Positions 11,901-21,200 of a DNA stretch of 64,000 bases are shown here, piece by piece. The DNA comes from Olavius algarvensis associated proteobacterium Delta 3. GTDB lineage: Bacteria; Desulfobacterota; Desulfobacteria; Desulfobacterales; CAFBRK01. Each line of letters opens with the position of its first letter. The stretch's first letter is position 1. A model generated the notes under the pieces. It made no database searches. It was not told the origin of the DNA and saw only the letters and a program-made list of their open reading frames with translations. The stretch is taken from the NCBI GenBank assembly GCA_903231505.1, contig CAFBRK010000279.1:1-64000 (forward strand). The letters run 5' to 3'. A program made the position numbers and the translations under genes.

Positions 11901-12265
11901 TCGAGTTCAGCGATTTTCGGCAGAAGGGACATCAGCTTGATACCCTCGCCTGACTTCAGAGCCTTGAGAATCAGACGGGCATCAGCCGGAAGCTGGTCCG
12001 GACGGAACGTCAGGGTGAATTCCCCGGACAGATTTGTCTCTGCCGGACCGCCCGCTAATTCTCCGTTGACAAGCGCCACGACGATCGCATCGGCGATGGG
12101 GCCGTCGGTGGCCACACCCGTCAATTCGATCACCCGGTGAACGGTGATCGTCACGGTCGCGGGAGCCGATACGGCGTCACCGTCGCCGGCCGTGTAGGTG
12201 AAGGTGTCGACGCCGACAAATTCCGGATCAGGGGTGTAGGAGAACGAGCCATCGTCGTTGAGCAC
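2921..12265 (-). CDS. Segment E: C-terminal 3,100 residues, cadherin-like domains and long beta-solenoid
   Basis: This segment is in frame from about 12405; the ATG at 12265 (MLNDDGSFSYTPD) is internal to a cadherin-like domain. Next come copy 2 of the CNA-B/EF-hand/helical module (12140-11470), a VCBS/cadherin-like domain (TYTPDPNFNGGDSFTYTV), a He_PIG-like domain (PDQAVTEGETLTFTAVADDP, about 11200-10920), FHA-like solenoid coils (10250-6560; units such as ITETDGISLDNVQAADGSIT) and a second solenoid (about 5640-2921) of 20-residue coils like DDVRITS, VLINGPVLAG and DRIDIRAG. The protein ends KILADRICIR. There is no autotransporter barrel, LPXTG, PEP-CTERM or RTX-type secretion tail at the C terminus. 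Confidence 0.8.
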   Translation of the reverse strand: MLNDDGSFSYTPDPEFVGVDTFTYTAGDGDAVSAPATVTITVHRVIELTGVATDGPIADAIVVALVNGELAGGPAETNLSGEFTLTFRPDQLPADARLILKALKSGEGIKLMSLLPKIAELDDLSGVSDVLSYLDKSELKLSNITSAVFTMMDTDKDGKVNETEKAEFEILLTGSPITKQAIRGMAAAIKVLIDDPDVELATVISLVSDAVQQPEDVKDILELIGNPAALERFKSIFSKEIRSAVEAMRQDPVLLGQFATYANNLPVANDLDVTTPEDEPLAGVRVGLDPDNDPLSVSLVSGPGHGTLVITDSGELTYTPDPNFNGGDSFTYTVNDGIGDSNVGTVNITVTPVNDPPQLLPIPDQAVTEGETLTFTAVADDPDLNMPADTLNFSLVGDVPGGATIDSATGEFSWAPSEEQGPWTYRLTVRVDDAGSPALTDTRTVMITVFDDENMDAGPQADNGVADTYRLRVNGSSIEALLNGTVVFSSPLAGALPLTINGSSDNDTLIIDLSNGNPIPADGIEFIGDGPSDFDTMVVTGGSANQITHTFTGAGSGAIDLDGSAITYTGLEPILDEMDATNRVFTFSGADDDIFIDDDAMPNDNYSSMWSAGTSESVDFRNPTGSLTVNAGGGDDTADIKQFDTGPDGGPVNFEVIVNGESGELRIETLNAGSTRAAELTSDGGILGIGPITASDLTVTAGGNVDLKTAIDTLYATTTAVGDITITETDGISLDNVQAADGSITVTAGGKITAVLVESQTDSDTNDITLTALTDDIQGGTINAGSDGDVTLTSAGALATTVAADVLTVGSATTMTLTTTVASLDAEITGAGKVTVTETNAISLDNVQVASGSITVTAEGNLAAEKVTAGGDDQNVTLRTITSGDIYIGSVTAKGDTIAVASAGAVEESGDDADADLTAAVLDIDAVTGIGAVARIETAAPGIAADTTTVDIDLENTLTSLVTVTSLTTDTGGIQFSQAGGGALTVNKAETGDGAISFDVTDANLTAEKVTTGGTNKNVTLKTITSGDISIGSVIAEGDTITVTSAGAVEESGDDPQADLTAAVLDIDAATGIGAVAGIETAAGGIAADTTDGDIDLDNTLAAAVTVTSLTTGTGDIGFSQVGGGDLTVSKAETGDGSIFVEVTEANLITEEVTAGGTNRDVTLMTITSGDISIGSVIAEDDTITVTSAGAIEESGDDAQSELTAAVLDIDAVSGIGQAETIETAAARIAADTTNGDIDLENTLASLVTVTSLTTGTGNIGFSQAGGGDLTVGEAETGDGAIFIEVTEGDLTVEKVTAGGNAQNVDIRTVTSGNMYIGSVIAEGDTISVTSADAVNEIESGDLEVDFVADLLLLTVQDEIGGAGKLDIETTVSSLQGESRLAGDIIITETDDIELASLRTANGSITVTADGSITAVLIESMEDADTNDITLTATEDIQGGVVDAGSNGDVDLNAGGAITATVTADELTATATGDLMLTTTVNSLEASNQGEFTVTEADSVKMVTDVASLSLTIEESGDAIVEEKDDLTLATAELFNGTMTVFADNITVTGTVSANELTLEARGEIFSDPLGRLVADRHTARADGAMVLNTSVNQLTAATPGALTVTETDGIELTTDVGSLNLVVEGSGDAIVTETDGIALFFVRMFDGAISVTAGGTITALYVESLTDLEGNDINLTTTNGDVLIDSITVGKAYAGISIVSAGDIREVASTDPDVDVTGNHALIIAAGEFGSKTEPELNLELDINLQGSSGGDVVYGVVGDVSLIVFASGTVKFTSTGTITVVQVQSGAGDISLESTGGDIVLGYLDAGADDGTVRLTAAGSIYEDPEDDAIDLVASTAYLTAGVSIGGPGAGQDLETDVDTLVAEVTGSTIYLNEVDDIELVSVDAPEGEIVIKAGGDVLISGPVSTGETAGHIRLEAAKELYMTGKDPITTHLMEVFADSGIFLHTKVAVVDAHVAIAGKIEIHESDAIVLRDVTNTEGPIHVIARGELTATHVECLADKKGNNVGLMTLSGDILVDHVGVGSEHCQVSLTSAGHILEVDQSDPEMDLHGAMGILCADGKIDRGMDRLFKRIHKWSKKTALYEFDRGRALRLHGVKGDVELFVHLENSVYVSATGDIHVAHLNSNGHDIALRSKCGDIFVDHLTTGPDKGDLELKAKGDVYLAGERYSGDFGQITSGDDIDISADGNVYIFGSVAAGFDSAASKTKKRCWWNKTSPDVRIDSEAEVFIHGAIASQDDVDIRADDGVVVDAPITAEDDIEIRTCGAIITTENGSLTAGDDVELFAKQFINIDAEITAGDDVRITSERSNVLINGPVLAGDRIDIRAGESLFISGPLEAGSDLDLYAKYDLVSTHEEATFTAGVDVELETRWGDIEIWGAVTSGNGHTCSPDVLIDSGGRLGVYADITSLDDVKIRADDGIFIDAPITAEDDIEIRTCGDVETTCNAPLETAGDIDLYAAGSIILSAEVISGDDVRIGTEDGFLFIEEPVYALDDIDIHSGDALVISAAVAAGGDLDLYATYELMSTDAQATLTAGVDVEIETRYGDIELLGAVHSGNGQTCSPDVLIDSGGWLGILAPITSLDDVEIRADDGILITDAVIAVDEIEIRTCGDLTTTSNAPLSAGDHVTLWAKHRLTIGAPVLSGGDIRITSDDGDLMIRGDVTSPGNIDILADGNLTVHAAMIAEGDLDLYAEQLMIIGPEASLTAGVDVELETRYGDIVLMGPIQSGNGQTCSPDVLIRSGGWLEIYEFITSLDDVEGWARDGIYIDAPILVEDHITLTTCGELATGINSALSAGSDLKLSAGTGMIIDGLAEAGGDISIHAKGTVSIGAPVFAGDDVRITSCHGDVLNDGAIDAGDDIDVYAGEDLLISAAMEAGGEIDLYAKYDLTSTHPGASLTAGEDVKIKTRYGDIVLHGAVNAGNGAEAALQSRSCRRYTESPDVWIDSGAGLTIHGNISAQDDIDLRADEEIIVTASIFASDELEMKTSGAMTIAETARIVAEDDIDLYSKSDMVISGKVTSADDVYFTSCGNVLIDGTVQAADDVCGYARRDLTVSGLVAAGDRICLKSRDDMHITSTGVLSGIDNNPARSIYLCARDQMIVDGKILADRICIR

Positions 12266-15200
12266 CAGGCTGCCATTGGCGGGATGACTGGCAACCGCTG
12301 CGGTCAGGACGTCCTGATCGATGTCGGCGTCGTTCTTCAGCAGGCCGTCTTCCGGCCATACGGTCAGTGTGCCGTTCTCATCGACCTCATAGGTATCATC
12401 CGCCGCACCGGCGCATCGTTGACGCCGGTAATCGTGACGATGACAGTAGCGGTGGCGACGCCGCCGTCTCCGTCATCGATGGTATAGTCAAAACGGTCCG
12501 TCGCGGTCTGACCGTCTGCCAGGAACTCGAACTGGCCATTGGGATCGTAGGTCAACGTACCGCTGTTCAACACCGCCAGGCCGATAGTTTCCGAGATATC
12601 CAGGCCGGTGACGCTCAGAACGTCGCCGCCGGGATCGACATCGTTGGAAAGGGCCAGCACGGTCGCATCGAGCGCCGTATCTTCGTCCGTGCTCGCCTCA
12701 TCATTTTTAGCTGCCGGCGCCGCGTTGGCTACGGAAATCGTCAGTGTTTTCTCGTCGTAGGACGACATGCGGTCGGTTACCCGCACCGTCACGGGAACCG
12801 CTCCCGGCCCCGGCACCCCGGCCAGCGTCCAGGCGAAAACGCCGGTGAACGGATCGATGGCGGCACCCGCCGGGGCTGCCCCACCCAGGCTGAAGCCAAG
12901 CGCGTCATTGGGCATGTCCGGATCGCTTGCCTGTGCCGTAAACGTCAGGGTGTCCCCCTCAACCACACTCTGATCATCGATTGCTTCCAGGACCGGCGCA
13001 TCGTTGACCGGAAGGACCGTGATGGAATAAGTAGTGCGGGCACTTTCGCGGACGCCGTCGCTGAAAACGAAGTCGAAGCTGTCCTCGCCGTAGAAGTCCG
13101 GGTCGGGCGCATAAGTGAACACGCCCGGGGTATCGCTGGTCAATACCCCGTGCAACGGATCGCTGACCGGCACCATTGTAATGGGATCACCATCCGGGTC
13201 GACCGCGATCGAAGTGACGTTGCCAGCCGTGTCCACCCCTGTCAGACCCAGGGTTACGGGTTGATCCTCGTCGGTTGCCGTCCAGCCCGGGATCAAGACG
13301 GTGGGTGGACCGTTGGCCCAAGTCTCGTATTGGTCCGCCAGTGTCGAGTCGTTCCGCATGGCCTGCGCGGCCTCCTGGACCTTACCGGGAAGGAGCCCCT
13401 CGACCCATCCGATCAACTGATTAGCGATATTCAGAACCGAATCGAGATCACCCGGCGTCACCCCCTCCAGCAACCCGCCGGCAAGCTCCAGGATGTCATC
13501 GGGCAACGGGCCCTGCCACGACACAGCCTGGGTGATCGCCCCGATCACGGCATTCAATTGCGAGGGATCATCCGTGAACACCTTGACGACGGCGGCCGCG
13601 CTCCGAATCGCCTCTGTCACAGCCGCCGGATGCGCATCAAGGAGTTCCAGGACGGTACCCAGCTCCACCGGATCGATGGTGCCGTCCTGATTTTCATCGA
13701 TCAGGAGGAACGCCACGCTGGTGATATTGCTCACGATCAGTTCCGGGATCTGCTGATGCGAAATCACGGAGTCGGCGTCTTCCGGCAGATTGAGCTCGGC
13801 GACGGCCGGCAGAAAGGATAGCAGACGAATCATCTCGACCGGGATCTGGTCATCTGCCGGTTTTAGGGCTTCGATCACCAGCCGGGAATCGGGTGTCAGC
13901 TGGTCCCGGGGAATGGTGAGGGTGAATTGACCGGATGTATCCGTCGTCGCCACGCTACCGATCACCACCCCGTCGAGCAGCGCGTGGACCTCGGCTCCCG
14001 CAACGGGCTGATCATGAACGATACCCGTCACCGTCACTTTCGGCGCACCACCGACCCCCGTCACCTCCACCGATGCCGTGGCCCCTTCCACGGTGACATT
14101 CCCGTCATTAACAGGATAGGTGACATAATAGGTAAATCTGTCGAAAGCGCTTTGGCCTGAATTCAGGTGATCGAACTTACCCTTCGGGTCGTAGGTGTAG
14201 CCGTCGGTGGGATTGCCGGTTACCTGGCCCACCGTCCCGCTGGTGTCTATCTGGGCCACGTTGAGGAGACCGGTATCATTAGGCAGTTCGTCGTCATTGT
14301 CCAGCAGGTCGGCCGAGGATATGGACAGAGAGGTATTCTCATCGGTGGAAAACAGATCATCGTTAAGTCCGATGATCGTCATACCTGGATCTGTTTCGAG
14401 ATCCGAAAGGTCCGGATTTGCCGGCCACACATAGTAGAAGCAGACCCTGGCAGAAAGATCGACGTCCGCGGTGTCAGGATTGTCAGCATCCTGGATGGAA
14501 CCGTCGGGCGTTCTCAGATGGATGAAGCCATTTGCCGTGCCGGTCTCGATACGACCAACGGAAATATCCCCCTTTTCCGTCCGGAGCGTGATTCCGATGC
14601 CCGGTGTATCACCGCCGCCGTTTATCAGTCGCGCATCAATGGTTCCGTCGGAACCGCTGGAGAGCACGTCCAGCGTTATGGAGCCATCGGCCGTGGTAAT
14701 GTGTTCCACAACCACGGCATCCAGCTGGGTGATCGTCACGTTCCCGGCGCCCGTCACCTCGGCTTCTTGAATCTTATCCACCTCGGTGTTGATCTGAATC
14801 CGGGAGCCTGCAGTGGCATCGAGAGACACCGCTTTCACCGGAAAGCTTTCATAGTACGGCCGGGTCTCGCTCGTGTATCGGAAATTGAAGTGTCTTCTCG
14901 GGTCGCGCACGTCCCCCGATGTCATATGCTCGTAGGCGTAGTGTTGGCGGCTCTCGAAGTCGTCCACCCGGACGTAGTGCCCGCCCGGATCGGTCCCGCC
15001 GGGTACGTGTTGCGGCGCGTTGTCGTTGATTGTTTCGTGATCGGCAGTGTAAAGACCCGTATCTGGATTCTCGGTCCAGAACAGATCGTAAGTCGCCACA
15101 TCATTGTCGTCGCCGGGATATTCGTTCCACGCCGCTTTCGCGTGGTAGACATGTCCCTGGTACTGCCAGTGATGGCCCACCACCACCTGGTCCCATCCCC

Positions 15201-18200
15201 CCGGAGCCGATGTCTTCTGGTAGAACGCATTTCCACCCGGCTGCCCGGAATCGGTCATCGTCCACAGGGAATTGCCGCTGTCGGCCCCCCAGGCAACCCG
15301 GTCGAACTCCTTGGTGTAGCGGGGCTTGGGCGAGGTGTCGTGCACATAGGCCGGGCTGTAAGCTTTCCACCAAGCCATGGGATCCACATCCGTGTCGGTG
15401 GTGTACCTCCCCTGGACCCAGTCAACAGCCCGGTAGGCGTTGTTTTCAAGCCACTGCACAAAACCCTGGCGAGGATAGGATGGGTAAGCCTCATTATCGT
15501 AGTACATCCAGATTCCATTTATATAATCCCGGTAGGCGCCGGGCTTTTCGGACTGGTCGTAGGGGTCGCCGCTGTAATGATCGTAGTAAGGACCATAAAC
15601 GTCTTTGGCCTGATAAATACTGTATTTCACATCACATTTTATTTCCGCAGATTCAGCGAGAAACGGAAATAACGGGACGACACCTTTGGAAACGGGTTTC
15701 CAGGCTTCCGTGTATCGCTGACCAAATATGTTTCTCCACCAGCCCCGGTAATAAAACCTCACATCGTCGACCCGTTTTTGCTCAGACGGGCTGTAATAAT
15801 CCCACCTCCCGATGTAAGGCGCCTCGTCGTAGGCTTTTTGGCAGGCTGCCGGCCAGGTCCATAAATTTCCGCCGTACACCTTGGTTCCCCACGTGTCTCT
15901 TCCCGTATCTACCAATTTATAACCCAGGTAATCGCGGGTGTCGCCAAGGTATTCGCGGAATTCCCCGATCTTCTCCGCAATCCGTTGCTGCAGCTGCTCG
16001 GCATCGACAAGGATGTGGTCATCCAGCCCCGGATTCGCCTCGTAGCCCGTAATGTTGTGAGACTTGTCCAGCAGGGCATGGTTAAGGTCCGTCAGGCTTC
16101 CGGTTTGCAAAAGGGCGTCCAGGTCGTCGGCGGCCGAGACCTTCACCTGGATCGACTGGCCATGGGCATCCTGCACGGACTGCCAGTAATAGGGGACTTC
16201 CACCCACAGGCCGGAGACGAGCTCTACGGTCTCAAATGCCGCCGGCTGGGTCCAACCGGGTGTTTCGGAGTAATGGTAGTCGGCCCCGGGGGCGAGCATG
16301 TCCACAAAGCGTGTGTCGGACACAACCTCCAAGCCGTACCAGGGCACCCAGTCGCCACCCGCCGGTTTGGCCACCCCCTGCTGGAGCAGGTTGTTAAACT
16401 CATAGGCCGGCCCCGCTGTCACCTGCTTCCGGCTGTCGCGATAGGCCTGGGTGAAGGCTTTGTAATCTGCATAGCCGCCGTTATCGCTGTTGGCGCCTGC
16501 TGCGCCCTGCCACGTGGCATCACTCCAGGTGGTGTTCCACCAGCCGATCTGGTGCAGTTTCACGTTTGTGGTACGCCCCGTATCGCCGATGTCTTCATAG
16601 GTGACGGCATCCGCATCTACGGAGACGGATCTCCGGATATCGTCCAGGGCGCCCAACTGAATCTTGACATAGAAGTCCGGCCTCTCGGTGGGCGGCAGCT
16701 GATCAATGTTGTCACCCAAAACCTGGGACGCCGGGTAATACTCCCATTGGGTCGAGCTGCTCCAGGCCGGAACATACGGGTACCCGCCCGGGGTTCCGTT
16801 CCTGTCAATGACGATGCGGCCGCTGCCCGGCCGGTAGGTCACCTGATAGAGCTTCTTCAGGGGAACCTTGCTGTCGAGAATCCGGGCGGTTTCCGCAACC
16901 TGGCTGACGGCATACCCAGACAGGTCATTTTGGAAGGCCTGGGTCAACCCAATGTATTTAGCTAAAATGTCGCCGTCGACGGAGATATAGCCCAGGGAAA
17001 GCAGATCATTCCAGATGGCATCGGCATCAGGCGCCAGCGTGGCGAAATCGGTTAGGGCCACCTTGCCGTAGGGCACTCCTAAATCACCGGGGTGGAGGTG
17101 GTCATTGCTGTAAGGCACCAAAAGCGGCTGACCGGGATCACTGGCCTCGTATTCTTTTTCGGAACCCGGGTCGTACCACCCGATCTGATCGACGTCGATG
17201 TCAAAGACGGTATACTCGGTTCCTGCCTTGGCCCCGGATTCGGACTCGTTGGATTTACCGGAACCGGTCGCCAGGGTCATGTCCATATATATTTCGACAG
17301 CGGCATCAAGCTCGACATTGGCGCCCGCCTCCACACCACCCGTGGGGGAAATCCTGATGTTTTCCCCGGTGAGCTCGATGTTCGAAGCTGCAATCACGTC
17401 ACCGGTGATTATAATATCATGGGCGGAAGCGGACAGCGTGACGCTCTGGCTCTTGCTGTGGACGTGATCTGCGATGATGTCTCCAACTGCCGAGAGGGTG
17501 ATCGCACCGCTGATGCTCTCGAGTGATTCAACATCAACATCATCCGATTCCGAAACGGTAATCTGCCCGTCGGCCGTTACGATCAGTGAATCGACCGCCG
17601 TATCGAGATCTACGTTGCCGCCGGCGGTCACATCCAGGCTCTCGGCGGTAATCGATCCGGATGTGCCGGTGTCTTTGAGGATGTTCTGATTGGAGGACAA
17701 TGCCACGATATCGGCGGAGATGGTTGTCACGTCAGTCATGTTATCCGCGGTCAGCCGGACCTCGCCGGATGGTATCGCCACCTCCGGCACGGTGAGCGTG
17801 CCGCCGGCATTCACCGAAAGCTTCTGCAGATCGGTGCTGGTGATATCCACGGATAACGGGTAGGCCCCCACCTCGAGATTCAGGGATTCGAAGTCCGAGT
17901 AAACGATGTCGTTCCCGTTGCCGAGGTTTTGGATAAGACCCTGTGTCAGGGTGCCGCTGCCGCCTGTATGGCCGGTGTCATCCACATCCAAAACGTCAAA
18001 GCCGGTTACCCCTTCGCCGTGGACATTGAGCGGCGCGTTGATGCCAGTCAACGTGCCGTTGTCATTGGAGGGTGTCGTTCCGACAAGGGCTCCGCTGCCC
18101 ACGAGCACCAGATTGTCACCGTCTCCGCAGTAAACGGTCGTTTCGACATCGATGGCCCGCACGGCAATCTGGTCGTCGCCGCTGCCGGTGTCGACATCGA

Positions 18201-21200
18201 CGTGTTCCACCCCCTGGAAGCCGACGTGTATGGACGAGGTGCCGGTTGCCGTGATCGTGCTATTGGTGCTGGTGTCCAGGTCCAGCCAGTCCGACTGGCC
18301 GGTGCAAGTCACCACCAGCCGGTCATCGCCGGTGCCGCTGTCCACGATTCGTATCTGGCCGCCATTGCCCGGCGTCACGGCTACCAGGTAATGCTCGTCA
18401 AAATTGCCGTTGTTGTCCGCGCTGTCGAGATCGGCGATCCCGGCCCATGGGGAGACACTGAAAATGGTGCTTCCCACCTGGATGCTGCCGTCCGCATCAT
18501 TGACCACGAAGGTGTTGTTGCCGGTTCCGCCGGTGAGCACCGCCTTCTCGAAGAAACCATTGAGGGTATCCACCGCTGCCCCGGCAGCAAACCGATCACC
18601 TGTGTCCGTGAGTTTCTGAGAGGGGGCGGTGCCTGTCGCAAACGGCGTCTGCCCGGCGTCCTTGAGGAGAGTTCCCACCACCAGAAGGTTGCCGAACAGG
18701 CCGATATCCGCATCGACGCTTTCCTTCAGGGTATCGATGTCGACCGGGTTACCGGCGCTTGCCTCGAAGAAATTGTCGTCGCCCTCACCGCCGGTCATGG
18801 TGTCACTGCCCGGGCCGCCGTCGATCATGTCGTCAAAGGGAGACCCGATGATGTCGTCGTCGCCGTCACCGCCCATAAGCTTCAGCGCGATCAGATCCGG
18901 GTAGGTTACGTTGTCCTGCGTATCCGGATCTTCCAGACCCGTGGCATCGATCGTATCATGGCCGCCCAGGGTGTCGATGATCAGGACATCACCGTCTGAG
19001 CGCCGGCAGTCGGTCAGCAGGATGTCGACCACCGCTGTGTCGGCGGCGTCTGTGATGGCAATGCCCGCATCCTGCATGCTGCCGCCGCTCTCGTTTCTTC
19101 CGTCCAGGATAACGGTGTCATCCCCGCCGGTCCCCCGGACAGTCACCTCATCGGCCCCGGCCAGGGTGTCCACGATCAGGTTTTCAATCCCAGCGGCTTC
19201 GATGGAACCCCATTCGGAGCCGTTGCTCATTCTGGCAAACTTGAAGGCCTGGGCCTGAAGCGTCGAGATCACCAGGTCATCGTCAGAGGCGGTGACCGTG
19301 ATCACCAGTTCATCCTGTCCCGCGCCGCCCTGAACGTTGTTGAGCACCAGTTGGGCCGCCTGCCACTCGATCCGGTCGTCTCCCGCACCGCCATCAATGG
19401 TGTCCACACCGCCACGGCCGTCGATCGTGTCATCATCGTCACCGCCGTCGATCACGTCCGCCGCCGAACCGCCAAAAATCTGGTCGTCTCCTGCGCCGCC
19501 GTTGAGGGTGTCCGCGCCGCCGCGGCCGTCGATCGTGTCATCACCGTCACCGCCGTCAATCACATCCGCCGCCGAACCGCCAAAGATCCGGTCGTCTCCT
19601 ATGCCGCCATCGATGCTGTCCGCGCCGCCGCGGCCGTCGATCGTGTCATCACCGTCACCGCCGTCGATCACGTCCGCCGCCGGACCGCCAAAGATCTGGT
19701 CGTCTCCTGCGCCGCCATTGAGGGTGTCCGCGCCGCCGCGGCCGTCGATCGCGTCATCATCGTCACCGCCGTCGATCACATCCGCCGCCGACCCGCCAAA
19801 GATCTGGTCGTATCCTATGCCGCCGTTGAGGGTGTCCTCACCGCCGCGGCCGTCGATCGTGTCGTCACCGTCACCGCCGTCGATCGCGTCCGCCGCCGAA
19901 CCACCACGGAGTTGGTCATTGCCGATGCCGCCGTTGATTGTTGCCGACCCACTGCCGTTGTGGGTGATCTCGTCGTGGCCGCCCCCCCTTTGTAGTCCGC
20001 GGTACCGGCGTTTCCGGTGGCCTCCAGGTAATCGTCGTCGTCGCCCCCATAAAGGTCGGCGTGTCCTCTGCCCCGGTGAGACAGGATGTCGTCGCCGCCG
20101 TCGCCGTGAAGTTCCACCGGCACCAGGACGCCGTCGCCGACGATGATCTCATCGTCGCCGTCACCGGCATGAGCGACGATCTTTGTCACCTGGTGGTAGG
20201 TCTTCTGTTCCCCGCGGAACCCCACCCGCACCGACTCACTGTTGGCATCGCCGCCCACGTGCTCGATGGTGAACGTTTCATCGGTTTCCGCCTCGGCGAT
20301 GCCGCGGACGCTGCTGCGGTTTCCCATGTTGAGATGAAGGTCACCGCCCGACCATGTGCTCCAAGCCGCCGGATTGGTTCCCTTGTTCCCCGCCAGGTAA
20401 GTGACGGGCGGCGGGGTATAGGTCGGCACGGCCTGGTACTTGGGCAGATTAATATAGCCCAGGGTAACGGGCGGCAGGCTCTTGGTTCTCGTTTTCCACG
20501 TGAACCATTCCAAATATCGTTCCGTGTAGGTGACCGTAAACTTGACCGGAATACTGCCCTGCCCCTCTCCGTCGATGCTCACGATCACACCGAACGAGCC
20601 GAGGGGAATATAGGCAACCGTTACCCCCGCCGCTCCCCTGGCAGTGAGTTCGATCCGGAATTCATCTTTCTTATTCTGATCCAGCCGCATCCGGAAATCG
20701 GCGCTCCAGTTGGGGCCGGTCCCGAGAATGGTGAGATTCTGTTGCAGGCTGAAGGCGACATCAAAATGCCCCTTTGAGTTGAGCCAGCCTTTTACGCTGG
20801 TTGCGAGGCCGAAGATGTTGGCACCGGCCTTGAAAGCAAAGATCCATTCACCGGCAGCCAGGGGTTGGGTGGTTTGCGTCTGATCGTAACCCACCGTGAC
20901 GTCCCGATCCCCGCCGACCCGGATGGTGAATCCGGCGGTGAAGCGGAGTATTTTAAGGATGCTGATGTCGCCGTTGAGCGCCAGCCCGAATGATCCTTTG
21001 TCGAGAGTCGTGCCGGAAAGATACCGCGACGTATGGCAGGTATTGATCTGAAGCGTTCCGCCGGCACTGATCTCCACCACGCTGAAAATGTTCGCCTTCA
21101 GGGTCACGCCCAGGACCAGGGCCACCCCGGGATGGCTGTCGACGTATATGGCGCCGCCACCCTTTACCGCCACATTAAAGGCCTTGAGGTCCAGGGTCAG

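Noticed and set aside
12367-15672. Two plus-strand open frames of about 480-500 codons
   Set aside because: They are antisense to cadherin-like, EF-hand and aromatic-rich modules with clear motifs, with no ribosome binding site or recognisable product.
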